The position numbers and the translations under genes were made by a program. Below, piece by piece: positions 26,298 through 37,606 of a stretch of DNA of 64,000 bases. The stretch covers positions 479,179 through 543,178 of the forward strand of contig NZ_JANKHH010000004.1 in NCBI RefSeq assembly GCF_024626475.1, read 5' to 3'. The number at the start of each line of letters is the position of its first letter. Position 1 is the first letter of the stretch. The notes under the pieces are model-generated. The model did not search any database, had not been told where the DNA came from, and saw nothing but the letters and a program-made list of their open reading frames with translations. The DNA comes from Parerythrobacter lacustris. Lineage in GTDB: Bacteria; Pseudomonadota; Alphaproteobacteria; Sphingomonadales; Sphingomonadaceae.

Positions 26298-27323
26298 TCA
26301 CTCCGCAGGTTCCGCCTGCCTCTCGGCCAAGCCCTGAGCCCGCCGCAGCGGCTCCTCACCCTTGAGCGCCGTCAGCCCCAGTTTGGCGAACAGCGCCGCG
26401 TCGCTCTCGTCGCCCGCATTCGCCGCCGTCAGCAGCTTGTCGCCGGTGAAGATCGAGTTCGCGCCCGCCAGGAAGCACAGCGCCTGCGTTGCCTCGCTCA
26501 TGCTCTCGCGCCCGGCGCTGAGGCGGACCATGCTCTTGGGCATCGTGATCCGCGCCACCGCCACGGTGCGCACGAATTCGATATCGTCGATTTTCGCCAG
26601 CGGTGTATCAGCCAGCATATTGCCCAGCACCGTGCCCTTGATCGGCACCAGCGCGTTGACCGGCACACTTTCGGGATGCTGCGGCAAGGTGGCGAGCGTG
26701 TGGACGAAGCCGACGCGGTCCTGGCGCGTCTCGCCCATGCCGATGATCCCGCCGCTGCACACGTTGATCCCGGCGCCGCGCACATGGTCCAGCGTATCGA
26801 GCCGCTCCTGCATCGAGCGGGACGAGATAATCCGCTCGTAATATTCCGGGCTGCTGTCGATGTTGTGGTTGTAGTAGTCGAGCCCGGCCTCGGCGAGCAT
26901 ATCGGCCTGCTGCGGCGTCAGCATGCCCAGCGTCATGCAGGTCTCCAGACCCATGTCGCGCACGCCCTTCACGATTTCGACGATCGCAGGCATGTCTCGG
27001 TCTTTGGGATTGCGCCACGCCGCGCCCATGCAGAACCGCTGGCTGCCCGCATCCTTGGCCTGCGCCGCGCGCTGGAGCACGGCCTGCACATCCATGAGCT
27101 TGGTCGCTTCGACGCCGGAGTCCGCCTTCACCGACTGCGAGCAATAACCGCAATCCTCGGGGCAGCCGCCGGTCTTGATGCTGAGCAGCGTGCAGAGCTG
27201 CACCTGCTCGGGCGGGTGGTATTCACGGTGGACCGTAGCGGCCTGGAACAGCAGTTCGGTGAACGGGAGATCGAAAATGACCGCGATTTCTTCGCGGGTC
27301 CAGTCGGTGCGGATGGGGGTCAT
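26298..27323 (-). CDS. bioB: Biotin synthase
   Basis: 341-residue radical SAM enzyme inserting sulfur into dethiobiotin. The CxxxCxxC cluster motif is in [15 protein letters not shown]; downstream, [17 protein letters not shown] and [15 protein letters not shown] are characteristic. The ATG at 27323 overlaps the preceding stop as ATGA. The gene lies in the propionyl-CoA block although other bio genes are absent; biotin is the cofactor of PccA and of AccB, a plausible reason for co-expression. Confidence 0.97.
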   Translation of the reverse strand: MTPIRTDWTREEIAVIFDLPFTELLFQAATVHREYHPPEQVQLCTLLSIKTGGCPEDCGYCSQSVKADSGVEATKLMDVQAVLQRAAQAKDAGSQRFCMGAAWRNPKDRDMPAIVEIVKGVRDMGLETCMTLGMLTPQQADMLAEAGLDYYNHNIDSSPEYYERIISSRSMQERLDTLDHVRGAGINVCSGGIIGMGETRQDRVGFVHTLATLPQHPESVPVNALVPIKGTVLGNMLADTPLAKIDDIEFVRTVAVARITMPKSMVRLSAGRESMSEATQALCFLAGANSIFTGDKLLTAANAGDESDAALFAKLGLTALKGEEPLRRAQGLAERQAEPAE

Positions 27324-27672
27324 GATGGCCTCACAGATCGGGTGGCGTTGGCCGCGTTGCACGCCTCGACCGCATTTTGGGCGATGGCTGCATGCCTAGC
27401 TGGCACGAAAACGCAGATCGTTTCGTAATCGTCGCACAGTTGTATCAGCAGCGTGGTCTCCTCGAACTGCAGACATTCGACATACCCGTAGCCTGAGCCG
27501 CCGGTACTTGTTTCGATGTATAGGCCGGTCATCCCTTGGGCCACGTCCTGTACTTGCTCATCGCCGAACGTCAGGATCACCCAAACGTCGGGTTGCTGAG
27601 GATGGCGGTCGCCAAGGGCGAAGGTCCAGACATCGTCGATTTGCTCAAATGACAGATGTTCGGCAACAAACT

Positions 27673-27676
<4 letters not shown>
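27320..27676 (-). CDS. Small soluble protein between mcm and bioB (Imm10-like, tentative)
   Basis: 118-residue acidic protein lower in GC than its neighbours. Beta-rich segments [24 protein letters not shown] and [16 protein letters not shown] resemble the Imm10 family of polymorphic-toxin immunity proteins; this is from pattern alone. It overlaps mcm at its GTG start (GTGA) and bioB at its stop (ATGA), so it is threaded between two metabolic genes. No toxin gene is visible next to it. Confidence 0.6.
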
Positions 27677-29835
<2,159 letters not shown>

Positions 29836-29855
29836 GGGCTCCCCATAACCACATT

Positions 29856-29881
29856 CGTCATCCCAGCGAAAGCTGGGATCG
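29856..29881. repeat. REP-like palindrome upstream of mcm
   Basis: The core atcccagcgaaagctgggat, preceded by cgtc, is the same unit that makes up the 26088-26165 block. The remaining bases to the enoyl-CoA hydratase stop contain a further repeat scrap (cccagcctgcgcggggg). Confidence 0.85.
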
Positions 29882-29954
29882 CCCTAATTGGAGCACCGCG
29901 CTTGCGGGACCAGGCCCCAGCCTGCGCGGGGGCTGCTGGCAAACAGCCGGATGG

Positions 29955-30740
29955 CTATCTGCCCTTGAATTCCGCCTTGCGCTTCTGGAGGAAAGCCATG
30001 CCGCCTTCCATCGCGTCCGCGCTCGCGCCCGCCAACCGCTGGCCTTCGGCCTCGGCAAGGAAGACTTCGGGCAGCGTGCCGTCCATCGCGGTGGCGATAT
30101 TGCGCTTCATCGTCGCGAGCGCCAGCGTCGGCCCATTGGCGAGCTTTTCGGCCAGTGCCCTCGCCTCGGCCAGCAGCGCATCGTCGTCGACCGCCTTGTA
30201 GATCAAGCCCCAGCTCTCGGCCTGCTCGGCGCCGATCTTTTCGCCCAGCATCATCATCCGGTTGGCGCGCGCGCGACCGATGCTGCGCGCGAGCAGCCAG
30301 GTTGAACCACCGTCGGGCACGAGGCCGATATTGACGAAGGCCTGGAGGAAATAGGCGCTCTTGCCCGCCAGCACGAAGTCGCCTGCCAGCGCGAGCGAAC
30401 AGCCGACGCCTGCCGCCGGGCCGTTGACCGCGCAGATCACCGGTACCGGTGCGCGCAGGACCTGGCTGATCGCCGGGTTGTAGTGGTTCTGCAAGGCGCG
30501 GTGGCTGCCGCCCTTGGCCTGCAACGCGCTGCCCTCGCCGCGCGCGGCAAGATCGGCGCCCGAACAGAAGCCCTTGCCCGCGCCGGTAATCAGCACTGCC
30601 CGCGCATCGCCGAGATCGTAGAACGCCGCACCGATCTCGTCCGCCATCTGCGGCGGCATGGCGTTGAGCCGCTCGGGCCGGTTGAGGGTGATGGTCATCA
30701 GCGGGCCATCCCGCTCGACGATGATGGTTTCGTAGGACAC
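29955..30740 (-). CDS. Enoyl-CoA hydratase/isomerase family protein (PaaG-like)
   Basis: 261-residue crotonase-fold protein. The oxyanion-hole segments KGFCSGADLAARGEG and AVNGPAAGVGCSLALAGDFVLA are present. The position usually holding catalytic Glu is followed by FVNIGLVPDGGSTWLL, where an Asp stands in the isomerase position, as in PaaG-type 1,2-epoxyphenylacetyl-CoA isomerases. The GTG at 30740 follows a GGAGAG site. The exact acyl-CoA substrate is open. Confidence 0.85.
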   Translation of the reverse strand: MSYETIIVERDGPLMTITLNRPERLNAMPPQMADEIGAAFYDLGDARAVLITGAGKGFCSGADLAARGEGSALQAKGGSHRALQNHYNPAISQVLRAPVPVICAVNGPAAGVGCSLALAGDFVLAGKSAYFLQAFVNIGLVPDGGSTWLLARSIGRARANRMMMLGEKIGAEQAESWGLIYKAVDDDALLAEARALAEKLANGPTLALATMKRNIATAMDGTLPEVFLAEAEGQRLAGASADAMEGGMAFLQKRKAEFKGR

Positions 30741-30825
30741 GCTGCTCTCTCCCGCGGACGTTTCTCGCAGCAAGGTTTACGCGAACGTCAACCTGCTGCC
30801 AAGTCCGCTACGGCGCGCGGGCGTT

Positions 30826-31437
30826 TCAGGCGCTCGCGCTCGGCCTTGCGGCGACTCGCGCGTGCCAAGCGGCGAGGTTCGCGCAATCCTCCGGCATCGT
30901 CAGGCCGACGAAGCCGGCAAAGTCGACCGTCGTCAGCAGCAGGATATCGGCGGCAGAGAAATCGCCTCCCGCAAGATATTCGCGCCCCTCGAGCGACTGG
31001 TCGAAAAAGCGCATGGCCTCGGCGACGCGGGGGCGGTTGGCCTCGCCCCATTCGGAATTGCGGCCAGGCAGCGAGGTGGTGAACGGATGGGTGTGGACCC
31101 ATACCGCGCCGACCGGCGGCATCAGGATCATCTCGACCCTTCGGCTCCACATCTCGATCGCGGCCACTTCGAGCGGCGTGGTGCCGAACAGCGGCGGCTC
31201 GGGATGCAGCGCCTCGAGATAACGCATGATCGCGACACTCTCGGCGATCACCGTGCCATCGTCGAGCTCGAGGATTGGGGTCTGCCCGCGCGGGTTCTTG
31301 GCGGTAAATTCTGCCGCCTTCTGCTCACGCTTCGGGATCGAGACTTCGACGCTGGGCAGCTCGATGCCCTTCTCGGCGGCGAAGATCCGCACGCGCCGCG
31401 GATTGGGCGCAGGGTTAGGGCTATCATAGAACAGCAT
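30826..31437 (-). CDS. Glutathione S-transferase family protein
   Basis: 203-residue GST. The thioredoxin-fold N-terminus has PNPRRVRIFAAEKGIEL and the glutathione-binding KNPRGQTPILELDDGTVIAESVAIMRYLE; the helical C-domain ends near WHARVAARP. The ATG at 31437 has an AAGGA site 8 bases upstream; a TTG two codons earlier is possible. A role in detoxifying electrophilic acyl-CoA or in general glutathione chemistry is inferred; glutathione reductase lies 5 kb upstream on the same strand. Confidence 0.88.
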   Translation of the reverse strand: MLFYDSPNPAPNPRRVRIFAAEKGIELPSVEVSIPKREQKAAEFTAKNPRGQTPILELDDGTVIAESVAIMRYLEALHPEPPLFGTTPLEVAAIEMWSRRVEMILMPPVGAVWVHTHPFTTSLPGRNSEWGEANRPRVAEAMRFFDQSLEGREYLAGGDFSAADILLLTTVDFAGFVGLTMPEDCANLAAWHARVAARPSASA

Positions 31438-31461
31438 TCTCAATTCCTTCGCATCGGGCGC

Positions 31462-31623
31462 TCAGAATATCGTCAGGTACAACACCAGACCGAGCAGCCC
31501 CATTAGCGCTACCAGCGCCAATTCTTTCCAGTGGTTGAACTTCAGCCGCTTGCCATGCGGGTCGATCCGCCAGTTATCGGGATCGCGCCATGCACTGCGG
31601 GCGAACAGCGCCACGCCGACCAA
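31462..31623 (-). CDS. Small two-span membrane protein between mce and the GST gene
   Basis: About 54 residues: a hydrophobic N-terminal helix, a polar loop SAWRDPDNWRIDPHGKRLKFNHWKE, and a second helix LALVALMGLLGLVLYLTIF. The start is uncertain: the frame is open across the mce stop without ATG, so TTG 31623 or GTG 31614 are the realistic choices. The segmental pattern argues for a real gene. The function is unknown. Confidence 0.5.
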   Translation of the reverse strand: MVGVALFARSAWRDPDNWRIDPHGKRLKFNHWKELALVALMGLLGLVLYLTIF

Positions 31624-31640
31624 AAGTACGGCGAGAAGCG

Positions 31641-32108
31641 TCAGTTCGACCAGTGCCCGCCCTCCCTGGGCGTTTCCATGATCTCCGTCAGCATGCCCTG
31701 CATGTCCTTGGGGTGGAGGAAGAATATCGGCGTACCATGCGCCCCGATGCGGGTCGGGCCGAGGATGCGCTTGCCCATGTCCTCGAACGCCTCGCGGGCG
31801 ATCTCGATATCGGGCACTTCGAAACAGACATGGTGCTGCCCGCCGAGCGGGTTCTTGGCGAGGAAACCCATGATGGTGGAATTCTCGTCCAGCGGTTCGA
31901 TCAGTTCGATCTGGGTGCCTCCGCTATCCGAATGCCCTGAGCCTGTCGAATGGGTCGGCGTGTTGACGAAGCACACCTTCACCCCCTGCTCCGGCATGTC
32001 GAAGGGCTCGGTGATGTCGGTCGCCCCCATCACATCGCGATAATGCGCGATGGAGTCCGCGATTGATGGCGTCGCGACGCCGATATGGTTGAGACGGCCG
32101 AGTTTCAC
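31641..32108 (-). CDS. mce: Methylmalonyl-CoA epimerase with in-frame repeat insertion
   Basis: 155-residue vicinal-oxygen-chelate protein that interconverts (S)- and (R)-methylmalonyl-CoA between PccAB and the mutase. Family marks are LNHIGVATPSI, HHVCFEVPDI and the metal ligands His8, His92 and Glu near the C-terminus (LTEIMET). Residues 52-60 (THSTGSGHS) sit where relatives have a tight turn before TQIELIEP. These residues are encoded by a family-A repeat. The GTG at 32108 overlaps the preceding stop as GTGA. Confidence 0.93.
   Translation of the reverse strand: MKLGRLNHIGVATPSIADSIAHYRDVMGATDITEPFDMPEQGVKVCFVNTPTHSTGSGHSDSGGTQIELIEPLDENSTIMGFLAKNPLGGQHHVCFEVPDIEIAREAFEDMGKRILGPTRIGAHGTPIFFLHPKDMQGMLTEIMETPREGGHWSN
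31933..31954 (-). repeat. Short family-A repeat inside mce coding sequence
   Basis: On the minus strand the core cattcgacaggctcagggca matches the repeat cttcgacaggctcaggacga found around the GIY-YIG gene. It is read in frame as HSTGSGH. Confidence 0.7.
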
Positions 32109-32314
32109 TTGATCATTCCGTAATGGCGAAAGGCGCTTTCTATCGCTTCCCGCCGGTCAGGGGGGCATGGATAAGCTCGAGCCGAGCCCTGGCGATTGGG
32201 AGCAATCTTGGCAGTCAATTTGTGTTGATGTTTCAAATCAGCAATCCAGCAGGTTTTGGGCACAAATCCAGACTGCTTTTTGACCCAATCTTGAATTTCA
32301 CGGTAGGTTGCCAT
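32105..32314 (-). CDS. Small conserved hypothetical protein coupled to mce
   Basis: 69-residue basic protein with two blocks: YREIQDWVKKQSGFVPKTCW at the N-terminus and YPCPPDRREAIESAFRHYGMI at the C-terminus. I recognise this layout from small conserved proteins of unknown function in other bacteria, but have no name for it. The ATG has a good AGGAG site, and the stop overlaps the GTG of mce. Composition is less GC-rich than in the metabolic genes. Confidence 0.7.
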   Translation of the reverse strand: MATYREIQDWVKKQSGFVPKTCWIADLKHQHKLTAKIAPNRQGSARAYPCPPDRREAIESAFRHYGMIK

Positions 32315-32323
32315 CCAAATCTC

Positions 32324-32662
32324 CTATCGCGGATCATCTCTCGGCGGACCGCCAAATTTCATGTGCACAATCGTCATGTCAGGTCCCAAAACGTCACCGC
32401 TGCCAGTCCAAACCTGATAGCCAACCCATGCTGCTCGGCCTGAACCATCGGGAATGCGGTTACACGCTACGGCAAATTCCCCGCGGTAAGCGGTGTTCTC
32501 TTTTTGGTAGAATTCACCGCAACCTCGGACGGATGCAGCCGCCAAGGTTTGTATCACTTCCGGCGTGGGGCCAGTCCAATTGCCCGACCACTGCTCTTCT
32601 TCCGTCGGCGAAGGGCCACACGCCGATGCCAGAACTGCAAATGCAGCAATCAGCCTCTGCAT
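32324..32662 (-). CDS. Small predicted lipoprotein downstream of pccB
   Basis: 112-residue protein with a short lipoprotein signal (MQRLIAAFAVLASAC, lipobox ASAC, Cys15), then an acidic stretch and a compact domain with two more cysteines (VRGCGEF and VACNRI). It starts 11 bases after the pccB stop, and its own stop sits in the ribosome site of the next gene, so co-transcription is likely. I do not recognise a family. Confidence 0.65.
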   Translation of the reverse strand: MQRLIAAFAVLASACGPSPTEEEQWSGNWTGPTPEVIQTLAAASVRGCGEFYQKENTAYRGEFAVACNRIPDGSGRAAWVGYQVWTGSGDVLGPDMTIVHMKFGGPPRDDPR

Positions 32663-32673
32663 ACTACCTCACC

Positions 32674-34206
32674 TCACAACGGAATATTATCATGCTTCTT
32701 CCACGGGTTCTCCAGCACCTTTCCGCGCAGCTTCCTTAGCCCCAGCGCAATCCGCCGCCGGGTCGAGTGTGGATAGATCACCTCGTCGATATAGCCGCGT
32801 TGCGCCGCCACGAAGGGGTTGGCGAAGCGGTCTTCGTATTCCTTCGTCTTTTCCGCAATTTTGCCGGGATCATTGCGATCCTGTCTGAAGATGATCTCCA
32901 CCGCGCCTTTTGCGCCCATCACTGCGATCTCGGCGGTTGGCCAGGCGTAGTTGAGGTCGCCGCGCAGGTGTTTTGACGCCATCACGTCGTAGGCGCCGCC
33001 ATAGGCCTTGCGGGTGATGACGGTGATCTTGGGCACGGTCGCCTCGGCATAGGCGAACAGCAGTTTGGCGCCATGCTTGATGATGCCGCCCAGTTCCTGC
33101 GCGGTGCCGGGGAGGAAGCCGGGCACGTCGACGAAGGTCAGGATCGGTATCTCGAACGCATCGCAGAAGCGCACGAAGCGCGCGGCCTTCTTCGACGAAT
33201 TGATGTCCAGCACGCCCGCCAGCACCATCGGCTGGTTCGCCACCACGCCCACCGTGCGCCCTTCGACCCGGCCGAAACCGCACAGGATATTGCCCGCATG
33301 CGCCGGTTGAATTTCGAAGAAATCGCCCTCGTCGAGCACCTTCCGGATCACTTCGTGCATGTCGTAGGGCTGGTTGGCGTTGTCGGGGATCAGCGTGTCG
33401 AGCGAAGCCTCCTCGCGGTCCCACGGGTCGCTGGTCGGGCGTTCGGGCACAGCCTCGCGGTTCGATAGCGGCAGGTAATCGAAGAAGTTGCGCGTCGCGA
33501 GCAGCGCCTCGATATCGTTCTCGAAAGCGATATCGGCGACGCTGGTCTTGGTGGTGTGGGTCACCGCGCCGCCCAGTTCCTCCTGCGTCACTTCCTCGTT
33601 GGTGACGGTCTTCACCACCTCCGGCCCGGTGACGAACATGTAGCTCGAATCCTTCACCATGAAGATGAAGTCGGTCATCGCCGGGGAGTAAACCGCCCCT
33701 CCCGCGCAGGGCCCCATGATCAGGCTGATCTGCGGCACCACGCCGCTGGCGAGCACATTGCGCTGGAACACCTCGGCATAACCGCCAAGCGAGGCGACGC
33801 CTTCCTGGATGCGCGCGCCGCCGCTGTCGTTGAGGCCGATCACCGGCGCGCCGACCTTGAGCGCCATGTCCATCACTTTGCAGATCTTTTCCGCATGGCG
33901 TTTGCTGAGCGAGCCGCCGAACACGGTAAAATCCTGACTGAAGACGAACACCAGCCGCCCGTTGATCGTGCCGCTGCCGGTGACCACGCCATCGCCCGTG
34001 ACCTTCTGGTCCTCCATCCCGAAGTCGACGCAGTCATGCTCGACATAGGTGTCGAGTTCCTCGAACGATCCTTCGTCGAGCAGCACGTCGAGCCGCTCGC
34101 GCGCGGTCAGTTTGCCCTTGGCGTGCTGCGCATCGATCCGCTTCTGCCCGCCGCCCAGCTGGGCAGCGTCGCGGCGGCGTTCCATTTCGGCGATATTGGC
34201 GGACAT
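32674..34206 (-). CDS. pccB: Propionyl-CoA carboxylase beta chain (carboxyltransferase)
   Basis: 510-residue carboxyltransferase subunit. The oxyanion-hole glycines are in [18 protein letters not shown] and in [17 protein letters not shown]-terminal [20 protein letters not shown] and C-terminal [11 protein letters not shown] are diagnostic for PccB. The ATG at 34206 has a GAGG site; the frame also allows GTG 34212. It leads the run of pccB, mce, mcm and pccA that converts propionyl-CoA to succinyl-CoA. Confidence 0.96.
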   Translation of the reverse strand: MSANIAEMERRRDAAQLGGGQKRIDAQHAKGKLTARERLDVLLDEGSFEELDTYVEHDCVDFGMEDQKVTGDGVVTGSGTINGRLVFVFSQDFTVFGGSLSKRHAEKICKVMDMALKVGAPVIGLNDSGGARIQEGVASLGGYAEVFQRNVLASGVVPQISLIMGPCAGGAVYSPAMTDFIFMVKDSSYMFVTGPEVVKTVTNEEVTQEELGGAVTHTTKTSVADIAFENDIEALLATRNFFDYLPLSNREAVPERPTSDPWDREEASLDTLIPDNANQPYDMHEVIRKVLDEGDFFEIQPAHAGNILCGFGRVEGRTVGVVANQPMVLAGVLDINSSKKAARFVRFCDAFEIPILTFVDVPGFLPGTAQELGGIIKHGAKLLFAYAEATVPKITVITRKAYGGAYDVMASKHLRGDLNYAWPTAEIAVMGAKGAVEIIFRQDRNDPGKIAEKTKEYEDRFANPFVAAQRGYIDEVIYPHSTRRRIALGLRKLRGKVLENPWKKHDNIPL

Positions 34207-34275
34207 CTGCACCCTCGAATTGCGATATGAGGTGCCTTGCCGCGACTGTTCGGACGGGTCAAGCGGAGCTCACGT

Positions 34276-34295
34276 GTCCCTGCGAAGGCAGGGAC
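34276..34295. repeat. Short REP-like palindrome between pccB and SDR genes
   Basis: gtccctgcgaaggcagggac forms an 8-base stem. The whole gap 34207-34353 holds this and a GC-rich remainder, with no gene. Confidence 0.6.
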
Positions 34296-34353
34296 CGCCG
34301 GAAACTGTCGCGCCGCCAATGGCCTGGGAACCCGGGCTGCGCCGGGGATCGCG

Positions 34354-35076
34354 TCAGAACCGGATCATGATGCGGCGCGCAAGTGCCGGGGAAATGCCAT
34401 CGACCAGTCGCAGCAGCTTGACCTGCCCGATATTGGCCTCGTCGTGGTTGTTCTCGATCGCGGAAACGATCTGGCGCGCACACTCCTCTGCCGGCATCTT
34501 GCTCATCGCGTTGTCGGCGTTCATCTGGGTGTCGACCACTGGCGGCAATGCCTCGATGACCCTGATTTTCGTATCCGCCAACTGCTGCCGCAGCGCCAGC
34601 GTGTAGGAACGCAGCCCGGCCTTGGTCGCGCAATAGATCGGCTGGCGGCTGGCCGGTGCAATGGCGAGACCGCTCGTGACATTGACGATCGCCGCTTCCG
34701 GGCGTGCCTTCAGCATCGGAACCATTGCGGCGATCAGGCGGATCGGCGCCTGCAGATTGGCATAGATGCCTTCGTCGGCCGCATCCGGATCGGGCGAGCC
34801 TTTGCGAAAATCATGGTCGATAAGCTGCCCGGCATTGTTGATCAGGACATCGAAACTGCGCTCACCCAGTTCGGCGACCAGTGCATCGACTCCTGCCGCG
34901 TTCGACAAATCCGCCCGGATCGTCTCGAATCCCTCCGCGCGCATGAAATCCAGCCGCTCGACATTGCGCCCGGTGAGCACCACCTGCGCCCCTTTGGCCT
35001 TGAGCTGGCGCGCCAGCTCGCGCCCGATCCCCGCGCTTCCGCCGGTCAGCAGGACGGTCTTGCCCGCCAGCTGCAT
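34354..35076 (-). CDS. Short-chain dehydrogenase/reductase
   Basis: 240-residue SDR with NAD(P)-binding GGSAGIGREL, structural NNAG, catalytic Ser (VNVTSGLA) and YCATK. Its N-terminus LAGKTVLLTGGSAGIGRELARQLKAKGAQVV recalls DltE/YqjQ-type oxidoreductases. The ATG overlaps the stop of the upstream reductase gene as TGATG, so the two form a pair. The substrate is unknown. Confidence 0.85.
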   Translation of the reverse strand: MQLAGKTVLLTGGSAGIGRELARQLKAKGAQVVLTGRNVERLDFMRAEGFETIRADLSNAAGVDALVAELGERSFDVLINNAGQLIDHDFRKGSPDPDAADEGIYANLQAPIRLIAAMVPMLKARPEAAIVNVTSGLAIAPASRQPIYCATKAGLRSYTLALRQQLADTKIRVIEALPPVVDTQMNADNAMSKMPAEECARQIVSAIENNHDEANIGQVKLLRLVDGISPALARRIMIRF

Positions 35077-36101
35077 CAGAACTTCACCACACCCTTTTCG
35101 ATCAGGCTCTTCGCGCAATCGATAATGCTCTCCTCTGCCGAGCGCGTTTCCCAGCCGAGCCGGTCCTTCGCGTGGCTGGCATCGGTGTTGCGCGTCTTGC
35201 CGACTTCGCTCTTGATCGAACGAACGCCCGGATTGAACAGGCTGAGCACCGAAACCATCCAGTTCGGCATGATCCTCTTCGGCACCTTGCGCGTCTGCTC
35301 CGCCGGCAGCGCGCCGCGAATGACTTCGGCAACCTCGATGATCTTGAGGAAGCGGCCCGAAGCGAGGAAGCGCTCGTTCGCCAGCCCCGGTTCTTCGAGG
35401 CAACGAACATGCAGCTCGGCACAGTCGCGCGTGTCGACGATCGCAAAGCCGAGATCGGGCGCCATCGGCATCGATCCGTCGAGCACCTGCTTGACCGCTT
35501 CGACCGAGGGCGAGAAATCGGGATCATCGACCGGCCCGAGGACCATCGATGGGTTGACCGAAACGAACTCCATATCGCCGCCCTCGGCCGCCACCCAGTC
35601 ACGCGCGGCGCGCTCGGCGATGGTCTTCGACTTTACGTAGGGATAGACATCGGGGTGGTTGACGTCGGTCCAGTCGCTCTCATCGACGGTGTAGACCTTT
35701 TCGCTGCGGCCATAGGCGACAGCCGCCATCGAGCTCGTCTGTACGAACCGTTTGACCCCTGCCGCCTTGGCGAAGCGCAGGGCACGCAATGTACCTTCGC
35801 GCGCTGGGACGATCATCTCGTCCTCTTGCTTGGGAGTGGATACCGTAATCGGCGAGGCGACATGCGCGCAATGCGTGCAGCCCGCCATCGCCTCGGCCCA
35901 TCCCGCGTCATCCATCAATTCAGCTTCGAACACGCGGAATTGATTGTCAGGCGGATTGCCAACCCGGGCTCGCAGTTTCGCTTCGCTTTTCGCCTTGTTG
36001 CGAACCGTCGCATGGACCGTCCAGCCTCTGGCCAGAAGCTGCCGGATCAGCTCGCCCGCGATATAGCCAGTGCCGCCCGTAACCAGAACCGTGCTCGCCA
36101 T
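35076..36101 (-). CDS. NAD-dependent epimerase/dehydratase family protein (extended SDR, DFR-like)
   Basis: 341-residue extended SDR. The Rossmann motif is VTGGTGYIAGELIRQLL, and the active site lies in SSMAAVAYG and VYPYVKSK (Tyr and Lys). The sequence resembles dihydroflavonol-4-reductase/cinnamoyl-CoA reductase-type aldehyde or ketone reductases. The ATG at 36101 is preferred over upstream codons in the gor tail. It is coupled to the following SDR by overlap. The substrate is not evident. Confidence 0.83.
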   Translation of the reverse strand: MASTVLVTGGTGYIAGELIRQLLARGWTVHATVRNKAKSEAKLRARVGNPPDNQFRVFEAELMDDAGWAEAMAGCTHCAHVASPITVSTPKQEDEMIVPAREGTLRALRFAKAAGVKRFVQTSSMAAVAYGRSEKVYTVDESDWTDVNHPDVYPYVKSKTIAERAARDWVAAEGGDMEFVSVNPSMVLGPVDDPDFSPSVEAVKQVLDGSMPMAPDLGFAIVDTRDCAELHVRCLEEPGLANERFLASGRFLKIIEVAEVIRGALPAEQTRKVPKRIMPNWMVSVLSLFNPGVRSIKSEVGKTRNTDASHAKDRLGWETRSAEESIIDCAKSLIEKGVVKF

Positions 36102-36150
36102 CCCCGTTCTCCTTTGCTGCAGAGTAACGGGAACGGTTTCAGGCGGCAAC

Positions 36151-37497
36151 TTACTTCAGGAGCACCAGTTCCTCGGCCATCGTCGGGTGGATTGCTACTG
36201 TCGCGTCGAAATCGGCCTTGGTAAGGCCGGCTTTGACCGCCACTGCGGCGGCCTGCATGATCTCGGGCGCTTCCGGTCCTATCATGTGGATGCCCACGAT
36301 CCGGCCGTTTTCCGCATCGGTGATCATCTTGTAGAGGCCGCGCTCGTTGCGGCCCGCCACAACGTTCTTCATCGGGCGGAAATCGGACTGGTAGACCTTG
36401 ATCGAGCCGAGCTTGTTGCGCGCCTGGCTTTCGGTCATCCCGACACCGGCGAGCGGCGGGTGGCTGAACACCGCACTCGGGATGCAATTGTAGTCGACCG
36501 TCTTCGGATCGTTGTTGAACACGGTATCGGCAAACGCCTGCCCCTCGCGGATCGCGACCGGGGTCAGCTGTACCCGATTGGTGACATCGCCAACAGCATA
36601 GATGTAATCTACTTTGGTCCGCGAATATTCATCGACCTTGATCTCGCCCTTGTCGCCCAGCTCCACACCCACGGCCTCGAGCCCGAGGCCCTCGACATTG
36701 GGAACCCGCCCGGTGGCGAACATGACCAGATCCACATCCTTGTCGTCGCATCCTTCGAGCTCGACATGCAGCGTGCCGTCATCGTTCTTTGTGATCGACT
36801 TGAACGTCGTGTTGAAGTGGAACTCGATGCCCTTCATCAGGCTGATCTGCAGCAACCGGTCGCGCAGGCTCTCGTCGTAACCGCGCAGCAACTGGTCCGA
36901 GCGGTTGACGATGCTGACCTTGCTGCCAAACTCGTTGAAGATGCCGGCAAACTCGTTGGCGATATAGCCGCCGCCCGCGATGATCACCCGCTTGGGCAAG
37001 GCGTCGAGATGGAACGCCTCGTTCGAGGTGATCGCCAGTTCGCTGCCCGGAAAATCGAGCAGCGCGGGGCGCGCGCCGGTTGCAATCAGGATGTATTTGG
37101 CGGTGACGACCTTGCCGCTCGCCAAGGTGATTTCATGATCGCCGGTGATCTCGGCGCGCTCAGGGAATACCTCGACACCGTGGCTCTCGAGCGTTTCGGT
37201 ATAGAGTCCCTCGAGGCGGGTCACATCGCCGAGCACGGTATCGCGCAGCCGTACCCAATCGAAGCTCTTGCCTTCGATCTTCCAGCCGAACTGTTCGGCA
37301 TCCTCCAGATCCTCGGCGAAATGCGCGCCGTAGACGAGCATCTTTTTCGGCACGCAGCCGCGGATGACGCAGGTGCCGCCGACCCGATGCTCCTCTGCCA
37401 CGGCGACTTTCGCGCCATGCGCAGCGGCGACACGGCTCGCGCGCACCCCGCCCGAACCGGCACCGATGGTAAAGAGGTCGTAGTCGTATGCGGGCAT
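36151..37497 (-). CDS. gor: Glutathione-disulfide reductase
   Basis: 448-residue FAD flavoprotein that regenerates glutathione with NADPH. The redox disulfide is in GGTCVIRGCVPKK; the N-terminal FAD loop is IGAGSGGVRASR and the NAD(P) loop GGGYIANEFAGI. The C-terminal dimer motif HPTMAEELV holds the catalytic His-Glu. The alphaproteobacterial YIANEFAG form is normal. It precedes two reductase genes in the same direction and may supply redox balance for them and for the GST. Confidence 0.95.
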   Translation of the reverse strand: MPAYDYDLFTIGAGSGGVRASRVAAAHGAKVAVAEEHRVGGTCVIRGCVPKKMLVYGAHFAEDLEDAEQFGWKIEGKSFDWVRLRDTVLGDVTRLEGLYTETLESHGVEVFPERAEITGDHEITLASGKVVTAKYILIATGARPALLDFPGSELAITSNEAFHLDALPKRVIIAGGGYIANEFAGIFNEFGSKVSIVNRSDQLLRGYDESLRDRLLQISLMKGIEFHFNTTFKSITKNDDGTLHVELEGCDDKDVDLVMFATGRVPNVEGLGLEAVGVELGDKGEIKVDEYSRTKVDYIYAVGDVTNRVQLTPVAIREGQAFADTVFNNDPKTVDYNCIPSAVFSHPPLAGVGMTESQARNKLGSIKVYQSDFRPMKNVVAGRNERGLYKMITDAENGRIVGIHMIGPEAPEIMQAAAVAVKAGLTKADFDATVAIHPTMAEELVLLK

Positions 37498-37606
37498 GAA
37501 AGAGCTCCTGTCTGGCGGTGCGATATGGCGCGCGGAGCCCCGCTTGCCAACCGCCCCGCCGGTCAGGAGCCCTATTCGGTCGCGATAACCGGACTGTTAC
37601 AGCCGA

